The notes: generated by a model from the sequence alone, not told the origin. Shown: positions 40,234 through 56,500, counted from the stretch's first letter. The stretch: DNA of 64,000 nucleotides from Vanilla planifolia (GCA_023846275.1 JAIUJO010003718.1:126501-190500); one strand, 5' to 3'. Made by a program: numbers and translations.

Positions 40234-40494
40234 ACAGTGTCATGGTACCTAAAGATGGGGCCATGGCATGTCAAAATCTTTAATTTAGTTATGATGAGAC
40301 ACTTCACTCTCAGATATTGTGAGCATTCAAAGATAGGAATCAAGTATGTTCGAGCATCTTATTCCTCATCAGTGCACAATGTTGGCATTAAGAGATGAGA
40401 TAAGACTAGTCATAATGAGATACTTCACTTTTAGATGATATTGTACTTAGAAGTAAGACTATGACATGTTAAAGTATTAATGCTTATGATGATA
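40234..40494 (-). repeat. Inverted ~120-bp-period repeat (unit B)
   Basis: Counterpart of 8500-8760, again inverted relative to the related repeat at 31819-32052. Confidence 0.5.
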
Positions 40495-43400
40495 AAATAT
40501 AATATAAGATTCTTAGAAAATGTGATCATAAAGGAGTATAGGCTCAATGAAAAAATAAAAATGTGAAAAGAAAAAAATAGAAAATAAAATGAAATTGAAT
40601 AAGAAAAGAAAAAAAAAACCAAAAGTACTATATGACAATTATGTGTTAAAGATATATGCATATGACTATATATGATTATTATAATATCTCTCTTTATAGA
40701 TTGTCTTACATTTTTTTATTTATTGCTCCATATTATTTCTCAATCCATCTGCTTACTTTTTATATTATTTTATTATATGTAGCTAATAGTTTGTATGCTA
40801 AACATATTATGCTTATATCTCATTTATATTATGGGATAATTTGTTAACACTCATATAGTTGATAATTCCTAAACGATAGTACAAGATTTTGTGTGAAAGC
40901 TTGTTATATTTTATGAATGTAAGTGATATTATATGTAAGTAAAGATATCTATCTTATTATCAAAGTTCTGTATTAGCATTAGTCTACATATTTTCATACC
41001 ATAAGATAATTACTATTTTTTGTGATGATTTGATATTGTTATGAACTTTATATCACATTCACTCATTTTATTAATTTGTGTTCTTACTTATATACTATGA
41101 ACTTTGATTAATCTAATAAGCTTTTATTATGGATATAATTTATAAAGTTATGTTGATTTATGTTAGATATGGCATAATAAAAAGGAATAAAAAAGTAAAT
41201 TTTTTTAGGAAAGGTATAAGGTGGTTTCCTTAAGATACAATAGGAGCTCTATTAAATGAAGTTTAGTAAGTGGAGTGACGTTACAAAGGATCCTTAACAT
41301 TAAAAGCCAAGGCTAAGAGAAAAGTTATAGTCAAACTAAAGGGTTTTTGGTACTTACACATGATTAAGCAAGAACCCATAATATTCAATGCCTTGCACAT
41401 TATCTCTTTGGCATTTTTATAGTTGCTTGTGGAGTAAAATGGCATTAGCTTTGGGAGGATGTGTCATATTGAATATAAAACATACAAGTTTCATGGCATA
41501 ACTTATGACTTCAATTATTATATGAAAAATTCAAATATTAAATGACCAAAGCAATTATGATGAGGCAAGGTCCTTAACACAACCATAAATGTTTTTCAAA
41601 CTTCAAGTTGGCAAAGATTGTTTCATAAACTACATAAGGGCATCTAATAGTGATAAGAAATGAGATTTCACTAATTGGTGTCATGGCTTAATCTCCATCA
41701 TAACAATATCATTCTCAAAGAAAAAGAAATTTCAAGCTATTCTAAACAAATAAGTAGTGGATGCTAATTTATGTGTAACTTGGTTAGACTAAGAACCTTA
41801 TCATGTCATGCACTTAGGCCCAAACTTGTCTTATGACTTATATTACTTTGGTTAAAGTTTGTGTCTTCATTATCTGACTCCTAACTGTAGGCTTTAGTAA
41901 ACCTTAACTATTTCTACTATCAACTAAAATCATGCTGCTAACTCATGGTATCTTTTGAGCATCTTACTCTTTTGACCCTAATTGAGTCACTAGTATTTGT
42001 TCTATTGGGTGTATGATATCAATGAACTTGCTTTGTTCTCAAATTTGATTTATTGAGCTACTAATGGTTGTTATGTTAAGTATAATGAGGTCGTCATCAT
42101 ACTTCTATGACCTTAAAGGTCAAATGCTTCCATCACTAATTGCTTTGTAGTGAGGTGCATGACATTATTTGTCATCTCTTTTTACTTCTAATCCATTTCT
42201 AATTCTTTTCTCGCTTTGAAGTTGTAGTGTTATCTTGTTTTTTCTATATAATTATGATTAAAGAGCCAATTCAATATTACGAATCTTCTTATGCGTGTAA
42301 TTTTATCCATAAATATGAATTTTATAACTATTTATTAGTTATTACATGCTAAGATTACAATCAACTTTTGGGATACAGTGTGATGTGATATAATCTTATA
42401 ATCATAGTGGCATCCCTATGCCACAAAACGATATTCGCTCAATGGAAACAACCTAAGCATTTTATACTATGTCTTAATTTGTCATCTTGATACGATAGAT
42501 GAGCATTCCATTGATTAGCACTTTTGTCAATATATGATTATATCAAAAGATTGATGATAATATTAAAAAACATCTGTTTGTGTCTTGAGAAAAAGGGAAT
42601 TTCTAACAAAGAAAAAGACTACTTAGAAGCACATAATTTGTATTACATTATTAAGAACTAACAATGATAAAATATTAACAAGTTGTACATATGATCAAAT
42701 GATTATGATAATTGTTTTTCCATTTTAAATTTTCTTAGTTGAAAATTCATTTTTTTTATAGTTTGTACTCATGACATATAAGACAATCAATGGTCAAACT
42801 TTTTGCATATCTATTGTACTAAAATTGAAGTAAGAGTAGACTTTTCCATTGATCTAACAATCGGATGATTTTATTAATGCAGTACCTTGTCAGGAAATGC
42901 TTCTCTTTTCCATTGATCCTAACAATTATACTTTTCCCCCCATCATTTTTTTGGTAATTTCATTTTCAACTTGGAAGATTTATTTTTATGTCAGCTGGAT
43001 ATTGATGCCTCATTTGATACAAGAATTAGGAAGTGTCATCTTTCTCAAAGCTCTTCTCTATTAAAGTAATTACTAAATTACTCGGTTTTGCTTAAACCAC
43101 GTGATTGAACTTCATGAGTTTTGACTATATTGGTTTTTATAACTGCGTTTTAGGATCAGATTAGGTGGAATTCGTTTTTGAGGTCGAACCTACGAGATAT
43201 TTTAGTGCAACTTGCGGCAATTATTTCGAGGCTTTAATTGCAAATTGTTAAAAAAAAATCTTTAAACAACAAGAGCAATGTAAAATAAAAGTATTTCCAA
43301 AGTGGATGAGTTTTACTTGCTCCTTGAGGGTTTTTTAATTTGCAAGTTGTTTTAAAGAAAAGATGAAATTTTTTTTATGATTTCATGTGAAAATAAGTAG

Positions 43401-46400
43401 GTGGTTGTAATATACTTTTCAAAAATCTAGTCATTCTTTTGCATAGAATTGGTAGTTCGATCTTGAACAGATGTATTTTGGATAACTTTGAAGGTCCTCT
43501 CATCCTTAGAGAGACCTCATTATCTATGATTGTCAAGACATTCTTCTTAGTTTTTAGTGAGATTTTTCTTGCCTCGTTATCTACAAGGTGTTCATCAGTG
43601 TTTTAGATGATGTCTTCTTTGGCATGGTAGTCTTTCATCACTCTTAGTTATTCCTTTTCTATATTACTATCTTAGTTAAATCCCTCATTGATTAAAACTT
43701 TAATTTATTATATAATATTTTAAATATTTTACTAGTGACAAGGTATGATCGTTCGTTTCAACCAATGAAATCATCTCTAGGATCCAACCATAAAACACAA
43801 GAAGTAGCACTTGATAAAAACTAATGATTGTATGATACAAAGGCTAATCTTGATGGCCATCGATCTATTCTTTTGTATGTTTCCTATTTATTTTTTCTCT
43901 TTATCAACTTATGAAGATAATTCTAATATCTCACGTAGAGATAATTTCTCTATTTATCTCAAAATAGTGGAGGTTTCTCTATACCATAGTAAGCACATGT
44001 CTTCCTATATTATGGGATCTTTTTGCGTAAACAAACGTATGATCCACAAAAACTTCTCAACAAATCGGTCTCCCTTTCTTTTTTATCTCATGCATCAAAC
44101 CCACATCTCACACTCATTTGAACTTAGAAAGTTACCTTTATCATGTTTGATGTTCAAAAAGTTAAGTTTGAAAATATGCTAATATAAAACAATTTGAGGA
44201 GAAACTTTAAAATGTCCCTTTCATATAGTTATATTTTGTAAATTTTTTTTAATAGTTGTTATAATAATTGTTAATATTTTACTAAGCAATTCAAATCATT
44301 CCTTCAATTTCTTCAAAAATAAAGTTTGGATGTAATATGTTGCTAGTTGAACAACTATGTGTAATTTCTAGGTCAATTAAACTTGTGTCAAAGTTTTACA
44401 AGCTAAATATGAGCCAAGTCAAGGATCATAATGGATTAACTTAACAATGGATTCATATTTTCATGTTTCTTACTAAATATTTATGCATTGAACAATATAA
44501 AAAATTATGTCATAAAAAATGAATTGATGTATGAATATAAACATTGATCTATGTTTATCTTAAAAGGTTGAATGTATAAATGAATACATGACAAAGAAAA
44601 CACTTTAAAGACCAAAAACTAATTGAAATCACAATCCATTTGAGTTTTAGTCAAGCTTATAATAGATTATAAACAAACCAAATATGGCTAAAATTAATAT
44701 CAACTTGAACATTTATCATTAAAATCTTGATTTATATTGACATGAATTTGAAAAGCATTTATCTAAGAATTAGGACAAAAAAAAGCTTTTGATTAAATTG
44801 TTTAACATATTGACTAATGGTTCATTAAATTTAATGCCCATAACATCACCATCTAAATTTTTTATCTTAATTTTGAAATCTATTTTCTTGTACAATAATA
44901 ATAAGTCAAGTAAATAAAAGAGATAAAAGCTAAAAGAGTTATTCATTGAAATTTGCCAAACCACTTATTATAACTATTGCAATAGAATTAAATAAAGAAA
45001 TAACAACTTAAGACTTTTATCTTCATTGTCACAACAACATTATTTCATTACCAAAATCGAATCATAATAAATTATTTTCTAAAATAGAAATCAAAGTAAA
45101 ATAATTGCTTGATGATCATCTCTATTTATTGTTCACTTAGAAACCTATGATGTGCATTAATGCTATTTGAAAATAAGATATGTCAAAATAGGTTCAACCA
45201 ATCATCGTGAGTTTAGTAAGCAAAATTACATAAAATGTTTACAAGACATCATATAATTTAGAACTTATATCATGTTGGATATATATAACATCTATATAAA
45301 TAAAATAAAAATATAACATGATAAGTAAATCAAATATTGGATATACAACACAAAGAATGTGTCATATAACCAATTTTCTTTATTAATTCCAAAGGTTCTT
45401 TAATCACTTATTTCAATCACACTTCTCTGTATTTCATTTTGAATGGTTCATTTTTTTTTACCTCATCTAGTTTTTAGTGATCCTTAAAAATGTTTCAATT
45501 TTTAGAACCACCCTTGTTCTATTGATCTTGACTTTTCTTTGCAAAAATTTGAGCTAGTTAGATCAATGTCCTAAGCTCAGGTGCACCTTTACGAACACCA
45601 TCCAACTAGAGTTGCACCCACTTAGGGCCTTGTTATTTAACATAGTTTCACTTAGATTAGGATACTCATTTTATTTCTATGGGATTGCCTCATAAGGTCA
45701 CATTTTCTCAAGAATTAACCTTGATCAATTGACATAATTTATTAACATACCCTTGTTTGCTCTTATTTAAACTTTTGGGACAACTTGTTGTCATATCAAT
45801 TTATGGTGATTTCATTCATTTATCCCATTCATTTACCCACACAATTTCATCAAATGCTAAAATAATAAGACACATGCACACAATTATTACAAGAAAGTCA
45901 TACAGATAAAAAATTACAAAGATCAACTCATCCATGAGACTTTAAGAAATAAAAAATTTGCAAATATGTTCTATTATATCATGCATCACTCAAATGCATA
46001 AATTACACACAAAACATCAATCTTGATTTTTCAAACATAGTGGAAATATCTTAAGGACAACAAAAATGCTGAAGTGAGGCACATATGCAGCATGGCTATA
46101 AGGATGGGATTTGGAGGCAAAATGCATCATAGGTGCTAGTAGCAAGATGAAAAAATGTGATAGATGTGGGAAAAGTGAATGTGAGTGAGACAAATGCAAT
46201 GTTAATGCTTGATCCAGTGGATGTACAAATGCACGATTATGTCTATATGTGGATGTATGTACAATAGATGTTGTTTGGGTGCACATATACATGACTACAT
46301 GGATATGTGAATATGCCAACTTGTAGAAGTATTTGTGTAGAAGCTTAAAGGTGCTAATGAATAGATGCACATGTACCATAGATGAGGTTGGTTGGGGCTT

Positions 46401-48107
46401 GGAGGTTAGTAATGCACAAAGGGGTCACACAAGTTGTACAAGTTAAAGTTGATAGCTACATGGCATCAATAGTGATTGGTGATGGCTAGAAGTGAAAGAC
46501 AAAATCAAAATAAAGTGAAATATCCAAATCACAATCTAGTTGAGAATAATGCCGACATACACCTTTTTGATGAGCAACCTATGCTTGCGTGCACATTACA
46601 AAACCTTCTTAAATGAATCACAAAAACTCAAAGAGTTCTTATTTTCATGTTATGGTAAGTATTTAATTAAAGTATAAAAGGATTTCATAATAGAAACAAA
46701 AAGACTAAAATTCCCCTTAATCTAAACACTACTAAAACTATTAAAATAAAATAAAATAATAAAAATAAACAAACTTAAATACCATCAATCTAAACAATAC
46801 TAAAACTATAAAAATAAAATAAAAGAACACAGGGAAATGATTGTGCATAAAACCAAAATAAGAAACAATCTTTTGTATCATAAATGATTGATTGAAATCC
46901 AATAATGACCTTGAACTTTTTAAATATTATTTGAAAATTTATTTTATACATTTAACTCTAAAAAGGCTCTAAATTGGTTTTGGATCAAGTTTTAAAGTCT
47001 TAAACACTTGTTACTTTCTTAGTTCTTAAACCTTGGACTAATGATTAGATAAAGAGGCACACTTCAAAGAGAAGTAATCTTGATTGAGAGTTTCTATCAC
47101 TTGGGAAAATAATAAGGTGGGATCCTGGTGAAAATAAAGAGAGAAAATGGTGAATTTTCATAAATGATTTAAGAAGGCTTCACGTGTAAAGCAAGGGAAT
47201 AAAGAGAAAAGTTATACATAAGAATAACCACTAGTGCAATGCTAAAGTTAGGCATGTCATTCAATTTTAAGTGTTTGTATTTACTAATAGATATATTAAA
47301 AATAAGTAAAATGTCATACAATTTGGGTCATATTATATGCTGGGTTCATATTATAACTATGTAAAATAAATAGAAACATAAGCATGATATCACAATCATG
47401 TGAATACAAATAAATCATGAGTATAACATAAATATTAAAAGTACTCAAGATGCCTATTAAAGATTCTTGATATACAACAAAAGTTCCAAACTTCACTTTT
47501 TTTATTTTCCAAGTTCTAAGGTCCCTTGACACTTGTTTTCATTTATAGTTCTTTAAATTTTACTTTAATTTCTCCCTTTTGATATTTCCAATTTTTAGTG
47601 GTCCCTTTTGGCTATTTTTAACTTTTAGTGGTGTCGCAACCCTGATTAGCCTTTCTCAAGCATGATGTCATGTCATCTAATTCTTTGGTTTTTTTGCTTT
47701 CCTTAACACTTTGGTTTTCAAAAGATTTTTAGAATAATTAATTTAAAAAAATTTGTGTTCTTAAAGTATAAAAATTATTTTTAATGCATAACAAAAGTAA
47801 TTTAAAATCTTTATAATAAAAACCATAAAAAACAAAGTAAAACAAGTTCATATTTTTTTGTAAAATCATAAGTCCAAATAACTACATGAATATGTTGATG
47901 TAGGTACATATAGCATAATGGCATGTCCATATTAAACATAAACATACAAGTCATAGTAGTAGCTTATACAATAAGTACAATAACAAAATAGTACAAATCC
48001 TTATAATCACTTTAAAAGCTCCATAGTAGTCATATGTTATGTCTCATCTTGACTTGAAATTATTAAGCTATATATAGGTTAAGCAAATTGTCATTGACTC
48101 GATGACG
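40495..48107. other. Long AT-rich spacer (unit B)
   Basis: Counterpart of 8761-16373. The one base difference seen (t46272 versus a14538) lies in a chance frame, where it is synonymous. No gene recognised. Confidence 0.55.
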
Positions 48108-48274
<167 letters not shown>

Positions 48275-49343
48275 GTAAAACAAATAAGTTATGGGTCATG
48301 TCACATATGAGATTAATCTCATATAATAAGAAAATACATAATATGTGATAAGCAATTGAATAAAATGTTAGTATTCTATCTAAGTTTATTTAATTATTTT
48401 CTTATCCTTTTTTAATTCATTTTTTCTTTTAATTGGCGTAAGACAAATCCCTTTTTATAACAGATTGAGCTTACCTTCTTATAACATGTTATTTTGAGTA
48501 AAGTATTCATAATGAAATGCTCTTTTGGCTAATCTTTGAAATATTTCATTCCAAAATAGTTTTACTTTGAACAACTATTCATTATTTCACATTTAGAATT
48601 ATGCCTTCCCTTTACCAATTTCTATTTTTACCTTCTTTTTTGCATGTACCACTAAGAATTAATCCAAGAAAACCTTATGAAATACTCAAAGTACCATATT
48701 ACCATGTTTAAACAAAGTATGTAGTACATCCAAACGACACAAACCAAAATTGAATGGTGTTAATGGTAAAGCATCTTAATTTGAAACCCATCTTGGAAAG
48801 AATAGTCAAGTAAAAACAATGCACAGAATCTCAAAACTATAAAAAAGTGCAAATACTATAATAAAATACAAGTACATCATATGTCTAAAAAGATAACTAG
48901 AAGATAAAATAAATTTGCTTAAAATATAGCTATTGTTGAACTTGAAATTTAGGTTTGGGTCAATTATATGAAAAATTATTACTCACTCCTTCTGAGATGA
49001 TTCATCTTTCATTTACCACCCACTTATTAAAATTTGAGTAAGATCCTTTATATATATTTAAGACACTCATTCTTGTATGAACTAGTATATCGTATAACAA
49101 AATCTATTATGCTTCATTTATGGTAAATAACTGATATGATCAATGTACATAGTCCATCGTGCACTCATGCAAGTTTGAGTCACATGGCTATCATTGTACA
49201 CTTAAGTTAAGATGATCATATAGATGTAACTATGTAATGGTACTAGTCTAACTTCTATATTTTTCTTTTCTATATAATTTGTAGTAATGCTATAAATCTT
49301 ATTTGTATGATCAAGAAAATCATACAAGATGATTTAGATCATG

Positions 49344-49345
<2 letters not shown>
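48275..49345. other. AT-rich spacer (unit B)
   Basis: Counterpart of 16541-17611. Nothing recognised. Confidence 0.55.

Positions 49346-49381
<36 letters not shown>
49346..49381. repeat. (TA)n microsatellite, 36 bp (short allele)
   Basis: The same flanks as the 100-bp tract in unit A (TCATGCT on the left, CATAGATATATACAC on the right), but only 36 bp of TA. This is the main length difference between the two tandem units. Confidence 0.98.
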
Positions 49382-49385
<4 letters not shown>

Positions 49386-51362
49386 GATATATACACAAAT
49401 TAATAATATACATAACTGATAAAGTAATGATATGTGTCTATCTTCAATACTGATTATTCAAATTATAATTGAATTATGATTGTGATGTACATGATCATCA
49501 TAGATTTTTTGTTTTCACTGTTAATGAGTGACGATAAGATGTAGCATATGATAACTTAATTGTATAAGTCCAATTTATATGTCACCATGTTTAAAGCTAG
49601 CTTTTGAATCATAAGAGTATGAGATTAAGATCATATTACCCCTATAGTGGATCATATATGACTATATATGGTTTTGTATATGATGACGAATTATATAAGT
49701 ATGATAATTTAATTGTATGCATATAAACTATATATTCATTAAGTCATAAGTCTTTTATTTACATTTATTTCTATTCAATTATCATATTGTTATGACAAAT
49801 GCAACATCTTTGTTTGATTAATACATTGTATAAACTTATGATATCTCATCATATTATGAAAGCATATTTTATGATATGTGGGTGAAATCAAAGAAATGAA
49901 AAAGTATTTGTAAACATAAGGTCAAAGAACCTTTGATGACTAAAGAAAAAAATAAACAAAATAATAGAAATATTAAATAGAAAAATAATACATATTAATA
50001 CATTAAATTAGTACATATAATGGAAGCATTTCATTAATATGATTAACTATATGATCAATTTTTAATGTTTTGTCTGTGTTATGATATGTTACTTAACCTA
50101 ACTTATAGAAAAATGACTTGATTTGCTTGTGTGTTTTATAGTTTACTAACTAAGATAGTGCCAATTTACTCAATCTATTCTTTAATTTTAAAAATTGTAG
50201 GAGATAATGATGCATTACATGAGACTTTAAAGGAGTGGTAAACTTGCATATCTGAGAGTAGTATTAAACTGGCTAACTAAGGGGGAAGGTCCTTTAGCAA
50301 AAAATAGTAGAAACCTTTTAAGAGAAAAATGACAAAATCCAAGTGGTTGATACAATATATTTCTAAAAAGACTAGACACGTTACATTATCTCAAAAAGTG
50401 GTACATTGAGAATAACATAACCTACAAGGGTATACTTAATTATGAAAACCTTAACATAATTAGCCCATGAAATAGTAGTGAGATAAATTATCACATGGAA
50501 ATAAGAAACACATGAAGAGTAAAAGGTTAGTGAGCATATGGAAAGTCGATTATAAAAAGCAAATAAGGTTTGCATGATAATGACAATAACTTAACATAAT
50601 GACTATTATCCAAAAAAAAAGCTTTTCTAAATCATACTTAATCCTATTTACTAAAATTTGTTCTTACTCTGTTACTTTTCTATTTTTTTTATTTATTAAA
50701 TTTAGTAAATAATTTATTAAACAATATTTTATTTTTTCCTTCCAAATCACATATGTACTAACTTGAAGCATATTATTACAATTTAATCATATGAAGCAAC
50801 TTAGCATCTACAAAAGATGCTCTAATAAACATCACACTTTATATCAATACAAGCAAAGCAATCATCCATAAATTAATCTATATTATAAATATTTCTTAAC
50901 ATCGTCTCTAAGCGAGCATTTTTATAATACATCAAAAATATGCACCTATGGTACAAAGCATGCCTACCTCTTTTCTAATTGTAATAGTCTTAACTTGAAA
51001 TGAATCTCATTATACTCATTTTTTTTCTACTTCCAAGTTACTATAGTACCTATAACATTACTTTTTCCCAATTCTCTTAATTCCTTGTTTGGTTTCTTAT
51101 GGATTTCTTTTGACACATTGGTATTATTTTCTCTCTCTCTTCTCTTTAAGCTCTTAGCTGAGGTCATTCTTCTCTAAAATTTCTTAAAAATCCCACCTCA
51201 CTTAATACAACTTCTCTTTTATACAAATCCCATGTCATTCCCTCTTCTTGACGCATCATAATTCTCTAAACGATTGTAACCTTTTGTATGGACACCTCCT
51301 TGCCTTCCCTCCCTTTGAAATCCAACACATTTACAATCATTTCAACTGTCATTGGTCAATTT
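49382..51362. other. AT-rich spacer (unit B)
   Basis: Counterpart of 17712-19692 at offset 31670. No gene recognised. Confidence 0.5.
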
Positions 51363-52146
51363 TGTCACCCTATGCATTAGTTTAGAAAAATTAAAATTTA
51401 AGGATTATTAAAATCATATTTAATTAAACTTATGAATTGTGAATATTTCTTTTATTTTTTTTATTAATTTGGCCTCTAAAAATTCATTAACAAATTGTGT
51501 CTAAATCTTTTTTGTGAGCTCTACTCGTTGGCTAAAGTTCATCCTTTTCAGTAACATTTGGCTTTTATAATGATCTTTCTAACCTTAAAATTCTTAAAAA
51601 TTATTATTTATAAATTTTTAAATCATCTTCAACTTTTAATTTCATACCCATTACACTTTTTTTATACTAATAAAATTTTATCAAGCTTACCACTTAATGC
51701 TCTATATTTGAATAATTATTTATAATTTTTTAGCTTATTTAATATATTTATTTATTTTGGTTATTTTTCAAAATCTAGAAATACATTTTTATAAAACTTC
51801 AATCCTTTCTTTTAGTACTTATAAAATTCTACTTTTTTTATAATATTAATAGATTTCAAATAATTTTTATTCTTTATTTTTCATCTCCTTTTTTTAGATA
51901 ATTTACCTTTTTTAGGGATGTATAATTTTTTGAAAATATATTATAGTTTCTAAAAATTCTCCAAATTTTCAAATAATTGAAAATAACTATAAAGTAATTT
52001 TTTTTATATTTTAGATGCTATAAGTGCCCCTCCTTATCATCATTGATCAACATTGGGCTCTTATTTTTCTTTAATTTAAAAATCTAATAACTTAAAATTT
52101 TGAAAATATTTATTTAATTACTTAATCCTAATTTTGAGATGTTACA
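51363..52146 (+). mobile_element. Possible decayed solo LTR (unit B)
   Basis: Counterpart of 19693-20476, with the same TGTCACCC start and GATGTTACA end. The same doubts apply. Confidence 0.28.
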
Positions 52147-54057
52147 CTTTTATTTGGATAAGTTCATGAAATAAATGTAAAAGCTTAAGAGGATTGATAT
52201 GTTATTTTGAGAAATTATCTTAAAATGTGGTTTTTTATAAGAATAAGATTTATATGGGTGCTTATGGAAGCAATACCATAATTTGTCATAAATTGCTTGA
52301 AAGATAATTGGATCATATATAATTAAAGAAAACATGGAGGATAAATGAACATAAACTATATGGATATTAATGTAGACATAGAGGAAAATAAAAAGGTCTA
52401 TAAAATGGTTGAAAAATTTGCATACCATATTATGGTTATTTGTATTTATTTACTTAATATGGTTTATTTTGATATATTATATGGATTTGTTACAAACTTC
52501 AAATTTGTAATGTTTTATGTGTATGGTTGTTTGCTCTTTACTTATTGAGTTTGTGTAGCTTATATTTTAAGTAACTTAGATATACATCATGAGGTTCTAA
52601 GAGAACAATGAAAAAAGATGATTATTTAGCATCACTAATTTTGTATTTCATTAGTTCAATAATAATATAGTAAAGTTTGGAATATTTGAAATTTTATTAT
52701 AATATGTTAGTACAATAAAAAATAAGAGCTTTCTTATTTCTTTATATTATAAGATTTGTCTTAATACTAATTGTTATATAAGTAAGAACTATACTTGTTC
52801 TATCATAATTATGTGAGTTGAATCTTATAAAATTATCATCTAAGGAGAGGATAAATACCCATATTTTCATTTGATAGAATCTAATAAAATTACAAATTAT
52901 TGTTGGGTAATATTATAAGTTAAAACCAAAATCTACATCAAATAAAATCTCATAAAATTGTCAACGTATTTGAATATATACTTTTTGTAAAACTCATTTC
53001 AAATATAAAAACAAACTGGTAAAATCCTATAAAACAATCAATTAAAAAGGGAACAAATATGTGATCAAATTCAAAATTTGTAAAATTTCATAAAGCTATC
53101 AATATAGGATGGCAAAAATACCCAAATCATGTACATTCCTAATGAGTGTAGCCTATTAAACTAAGATCAAATGAAATCACAAATACCTAAGCTAATCTAT
53201 ATTCAAATTAGAAAAAAAAAGCATAAAACTTCTAATATGGATGCAAATAGCCAAAAGATGACCTCTTGGTCTTAGCATAAGATCTTTAATTAAATATCAT
53301 ATATATTTGACCACACTTGTTCTACTTAAAAGTATCTTTAAACTCACTTTTAGAAACATTTTGACAAATCAAATATGTTTATGGTTAACCATATCCAAAT
53401 TAATTTCCAAGTGCCCAATTAATCATTTAGCATGTTTCAGTAAACTGATGATGACCAAGATTTTTTGATATTGTAATCTAAATCAATATTTAGTAAATAT
53501 TTACTCTTGGCATTTTCATGAGAATCCTAAAATAGATCTTTGAGCATGTTTAGTCATGTTGATGATACTTAGGTTTTTCCTTCATGTATGTTTCTCTATG
53601 ACAACTTTGTTTTGTGTTTTCCTATTTCTTCATAATCAATCATCTTGTATGTTTGACCTTCTAGTCCTATCTAGAGATATTCCTAAATTAAACCTTTAAA
53701 GACATGATAATATCAATCTAGCCAAAGTTATGTCTCCATAATCCAGCTAATTTTTTTATTTACTAAACCCTCGTGACCTTATCTTGAGATACCCTTAAAC
53801 TAACCTTTAAATTTGTTTGAATATATTAGTTATTTCAAAAGTTTTTTTATTAGGCCCATATTATCACACCTCGTTAGGCTTATTTCAAATAAACTCAATA
53901 AAATATATCTAATTACTAATTTACTTGATAAAAATAGAGTTTACAATAAAATATCAAGGCTAATAACTATAAATGAGCAGGAGTGAGAAGAAAATATCTT
54001 AATTTTAAATAATTAGTTTAACAAAACTAAAGAAAAAAGTATCATACTATATCTAAC
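52147..54057. other. AT-rich spacer (unit B)
   Basis: Counterpart of 20477-22387. One base difference (c53896 versus t22226). No gene recognised. Confidence 0.5.
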
Positions 54058-54883
54058 TGTCATATAATATAAAAATTACAAACCTAATTCGAAGATCAAA
54101 TGGGTTTAACTGTCATATAATATTAAATAATTAGGCGCCCAATTTTTGGGCACCATGCACCCAGGTAGGCGCCCAACTGCGGGCGCCACAAAGAGTAGGC
54201 GGGTGCTTGACTTTGAGCACCTCACTGCAGGCACGGCGCATGCACCCCGCCATCAAGTGTCATGCATTATTTCTCATGCAAATGATTTTACCATTGTACG
54301 TGTAGAGCACGTGATCGAGCGGATGGAGCAGGTGCATGGAAGATGCACGCACGCTCACGCAGTTGAGCTCACGTAAGACATGTGCGAGCTGGAGATTTGT
54401 GCAGTGGAGATAGGCTGGTCTGGCTGAAAAATTTTGGAATTTGGCAAAAATAATTTCGTCTTTTTGTAATTTGAATGTGTTCTAAAATATTATATCTCAG
54501 TCTTATATAAAATATTAAAAAACTAAGCAAAAACAACATTTTTAAAAGAGAGTTTTCTTAGAAAAATATTTTTAGAGAAGCTTTTAAAGAGAAGAAGACT
54601 AAAGAACAGTTTAGAGAATAATTCAAATTAAATTTAGAAATATTGAGAGAACTTTTAGAAAGAAAATTTTTAAAAAGAGTTTTAAGAATAAAAGCTTATT
54701 ATAAATGTTAGAAATCTCTTAAAAAAAGATCTTGTTAGAGAAAAATTTTTTTTTGGCAAAAAGTATTCTCATTCTCCTTTTCTTTTGCTCCTACCCATTT
54801 CTTATTTCTACTTCCACTACAAATATTTTAAAAAAGGTCTATTAATAAGGACTTGAGACAAGAACACCCCTTACAGACAGTCA
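54058..54883 (+). repeat. 5' LTR of the old retrotransposon (unit B)
   Basis: Starts TGTCATATAATAT and ends ACAGACAGTCA, as in unit A. One difference (g54694 versus a23024) was noticed. Confidence 0.75.
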
Positions 54884-56099
54884 TATTATTTTAATATCAA
54901 AGCCCACTTCGATTCTGTATCAATTACAAAAGGTAAAAAGAAAGGAGTTGAAGAGCAAACTTCAAAAAAGAAAGTCAAGGGGAGGCTTCAGTCGAGGTGA
55001 CTGTGCTGACTACTTGAACATCAAGCATGAAGATACAAGTAACTCTTTTAACATAATAAGTGTAAGTATTAATAAAAATGGTGTTAAAATCTCAATCTCT
55101 TTTGACAATATATCGAAAAGATAATTTGTTAAACAAAGATATTCTTAATCAGAGATATTTTGGAATAAATAGTACTCTCAAAATAATTAGAGACAAATAT
55201 GAGAATAACATCAATTTTACTTTTGTGATGCACAAGAATTGATATCATTCTTTCAAGATAGATGTTATTCTCGATTTACCATTTATGATAATGGTAAAGT
55301 TAATGAAAAAAAAATTAGATGTTAGGTTGGAGTAATTAGAGACCTATTTTTCTCTATATGACTACTCCTCATCTGACAAAGTGATGTATACTCAACAAAA
55401 AATGACAAGTCATGTATTAATTATGTAGAATGCTTACTTAAAAATGGCATAATTATAGAAGTGACATAGCGCAAATTTAAACACCTAATCCAAGAAGAAT
55501 TTTATTTTATGAATTACATAAAAGAAAGATGGAGAAAATGACATAATCTACAACACTGATAAGAGTAAACGATGTAAAAATACACCATAGAATTCTGATG
55601 ACCATGAATTTAGGAATACCTATTGAATAGATATAGACATTATCAAAATATATTATTGGTTTGTATTATCTTATTGCTATAGAACTATCCATTTTTCATA
55701 TTCAGTCTTTAAAGTAAGCTAGTATATTTGCTATGGATATTAAAAAAATAAATGTAAATAGACAAAACTTGAAAGATAGAATACTAGGAGGTCTGAGTAT
55801 AAGTCTGATAATAAACAATAAAAGAAAGAGTATTCTCTAACAAAATTTATTGTGACTATAATAAACCACAAAAATCAAAGGTACTATGATCATTGTAAGA
55901 AGACAGGATATGTACAAAAAAATATTAAAAATTATATCTTGATCATTTCTAAAAAAATTCAAGAAGAATAAAATACTTATTACAACAAAGAATGAAAAGA
56001 TACTGCAAACTCCTTCATAAATAGATAGAACTCTCTCTAATGGTGACTCCAAATAAGATATCGCATGAAATGAAATAAAAAGAACTCTTCACTATTAGA

Positions 56100-56500
56100 T
56101 TTTAAGTGAAGAAAGAGCTTGTTAATGTTATCATTAACACTAAAAGTGAAAAAAATTTAAGATCCAATAGTCATGTAGAAAGACTACAATTGGAAATTAC
56201 ATCGCATCCAAGACTATATTCTTTGGGATGGATCCATAATGACTCTAAGCCAAGAGTTGAAGAATAATACAATGTGAAGTTTGCTATCACCAAAAACTAC
56301 ATAGGTTACCTCTAAAGTAGTACCTCTAAACATCTACCATATTATATTGGAAATTCCCAACTTGCGAAATCGAGATGTTGTTTATTATCGACAAGAACAA
56401 CAATATTAGTTCACGAAGGATGAACAACATTTCCTTCTATAATGAAACAAAGTAGTCACAAAAGGCATTATCAATGCTGAACAATTGGGGAGGTTAGCAA
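56100..56500 (+). pseudogene. Aspartic protease relic (unit B)
   Basis: Same broken reading as in unit A: the catalytic triad is N-T-K in place of D-T-G, and stops and a frameshift follow. Confidence 0.6.
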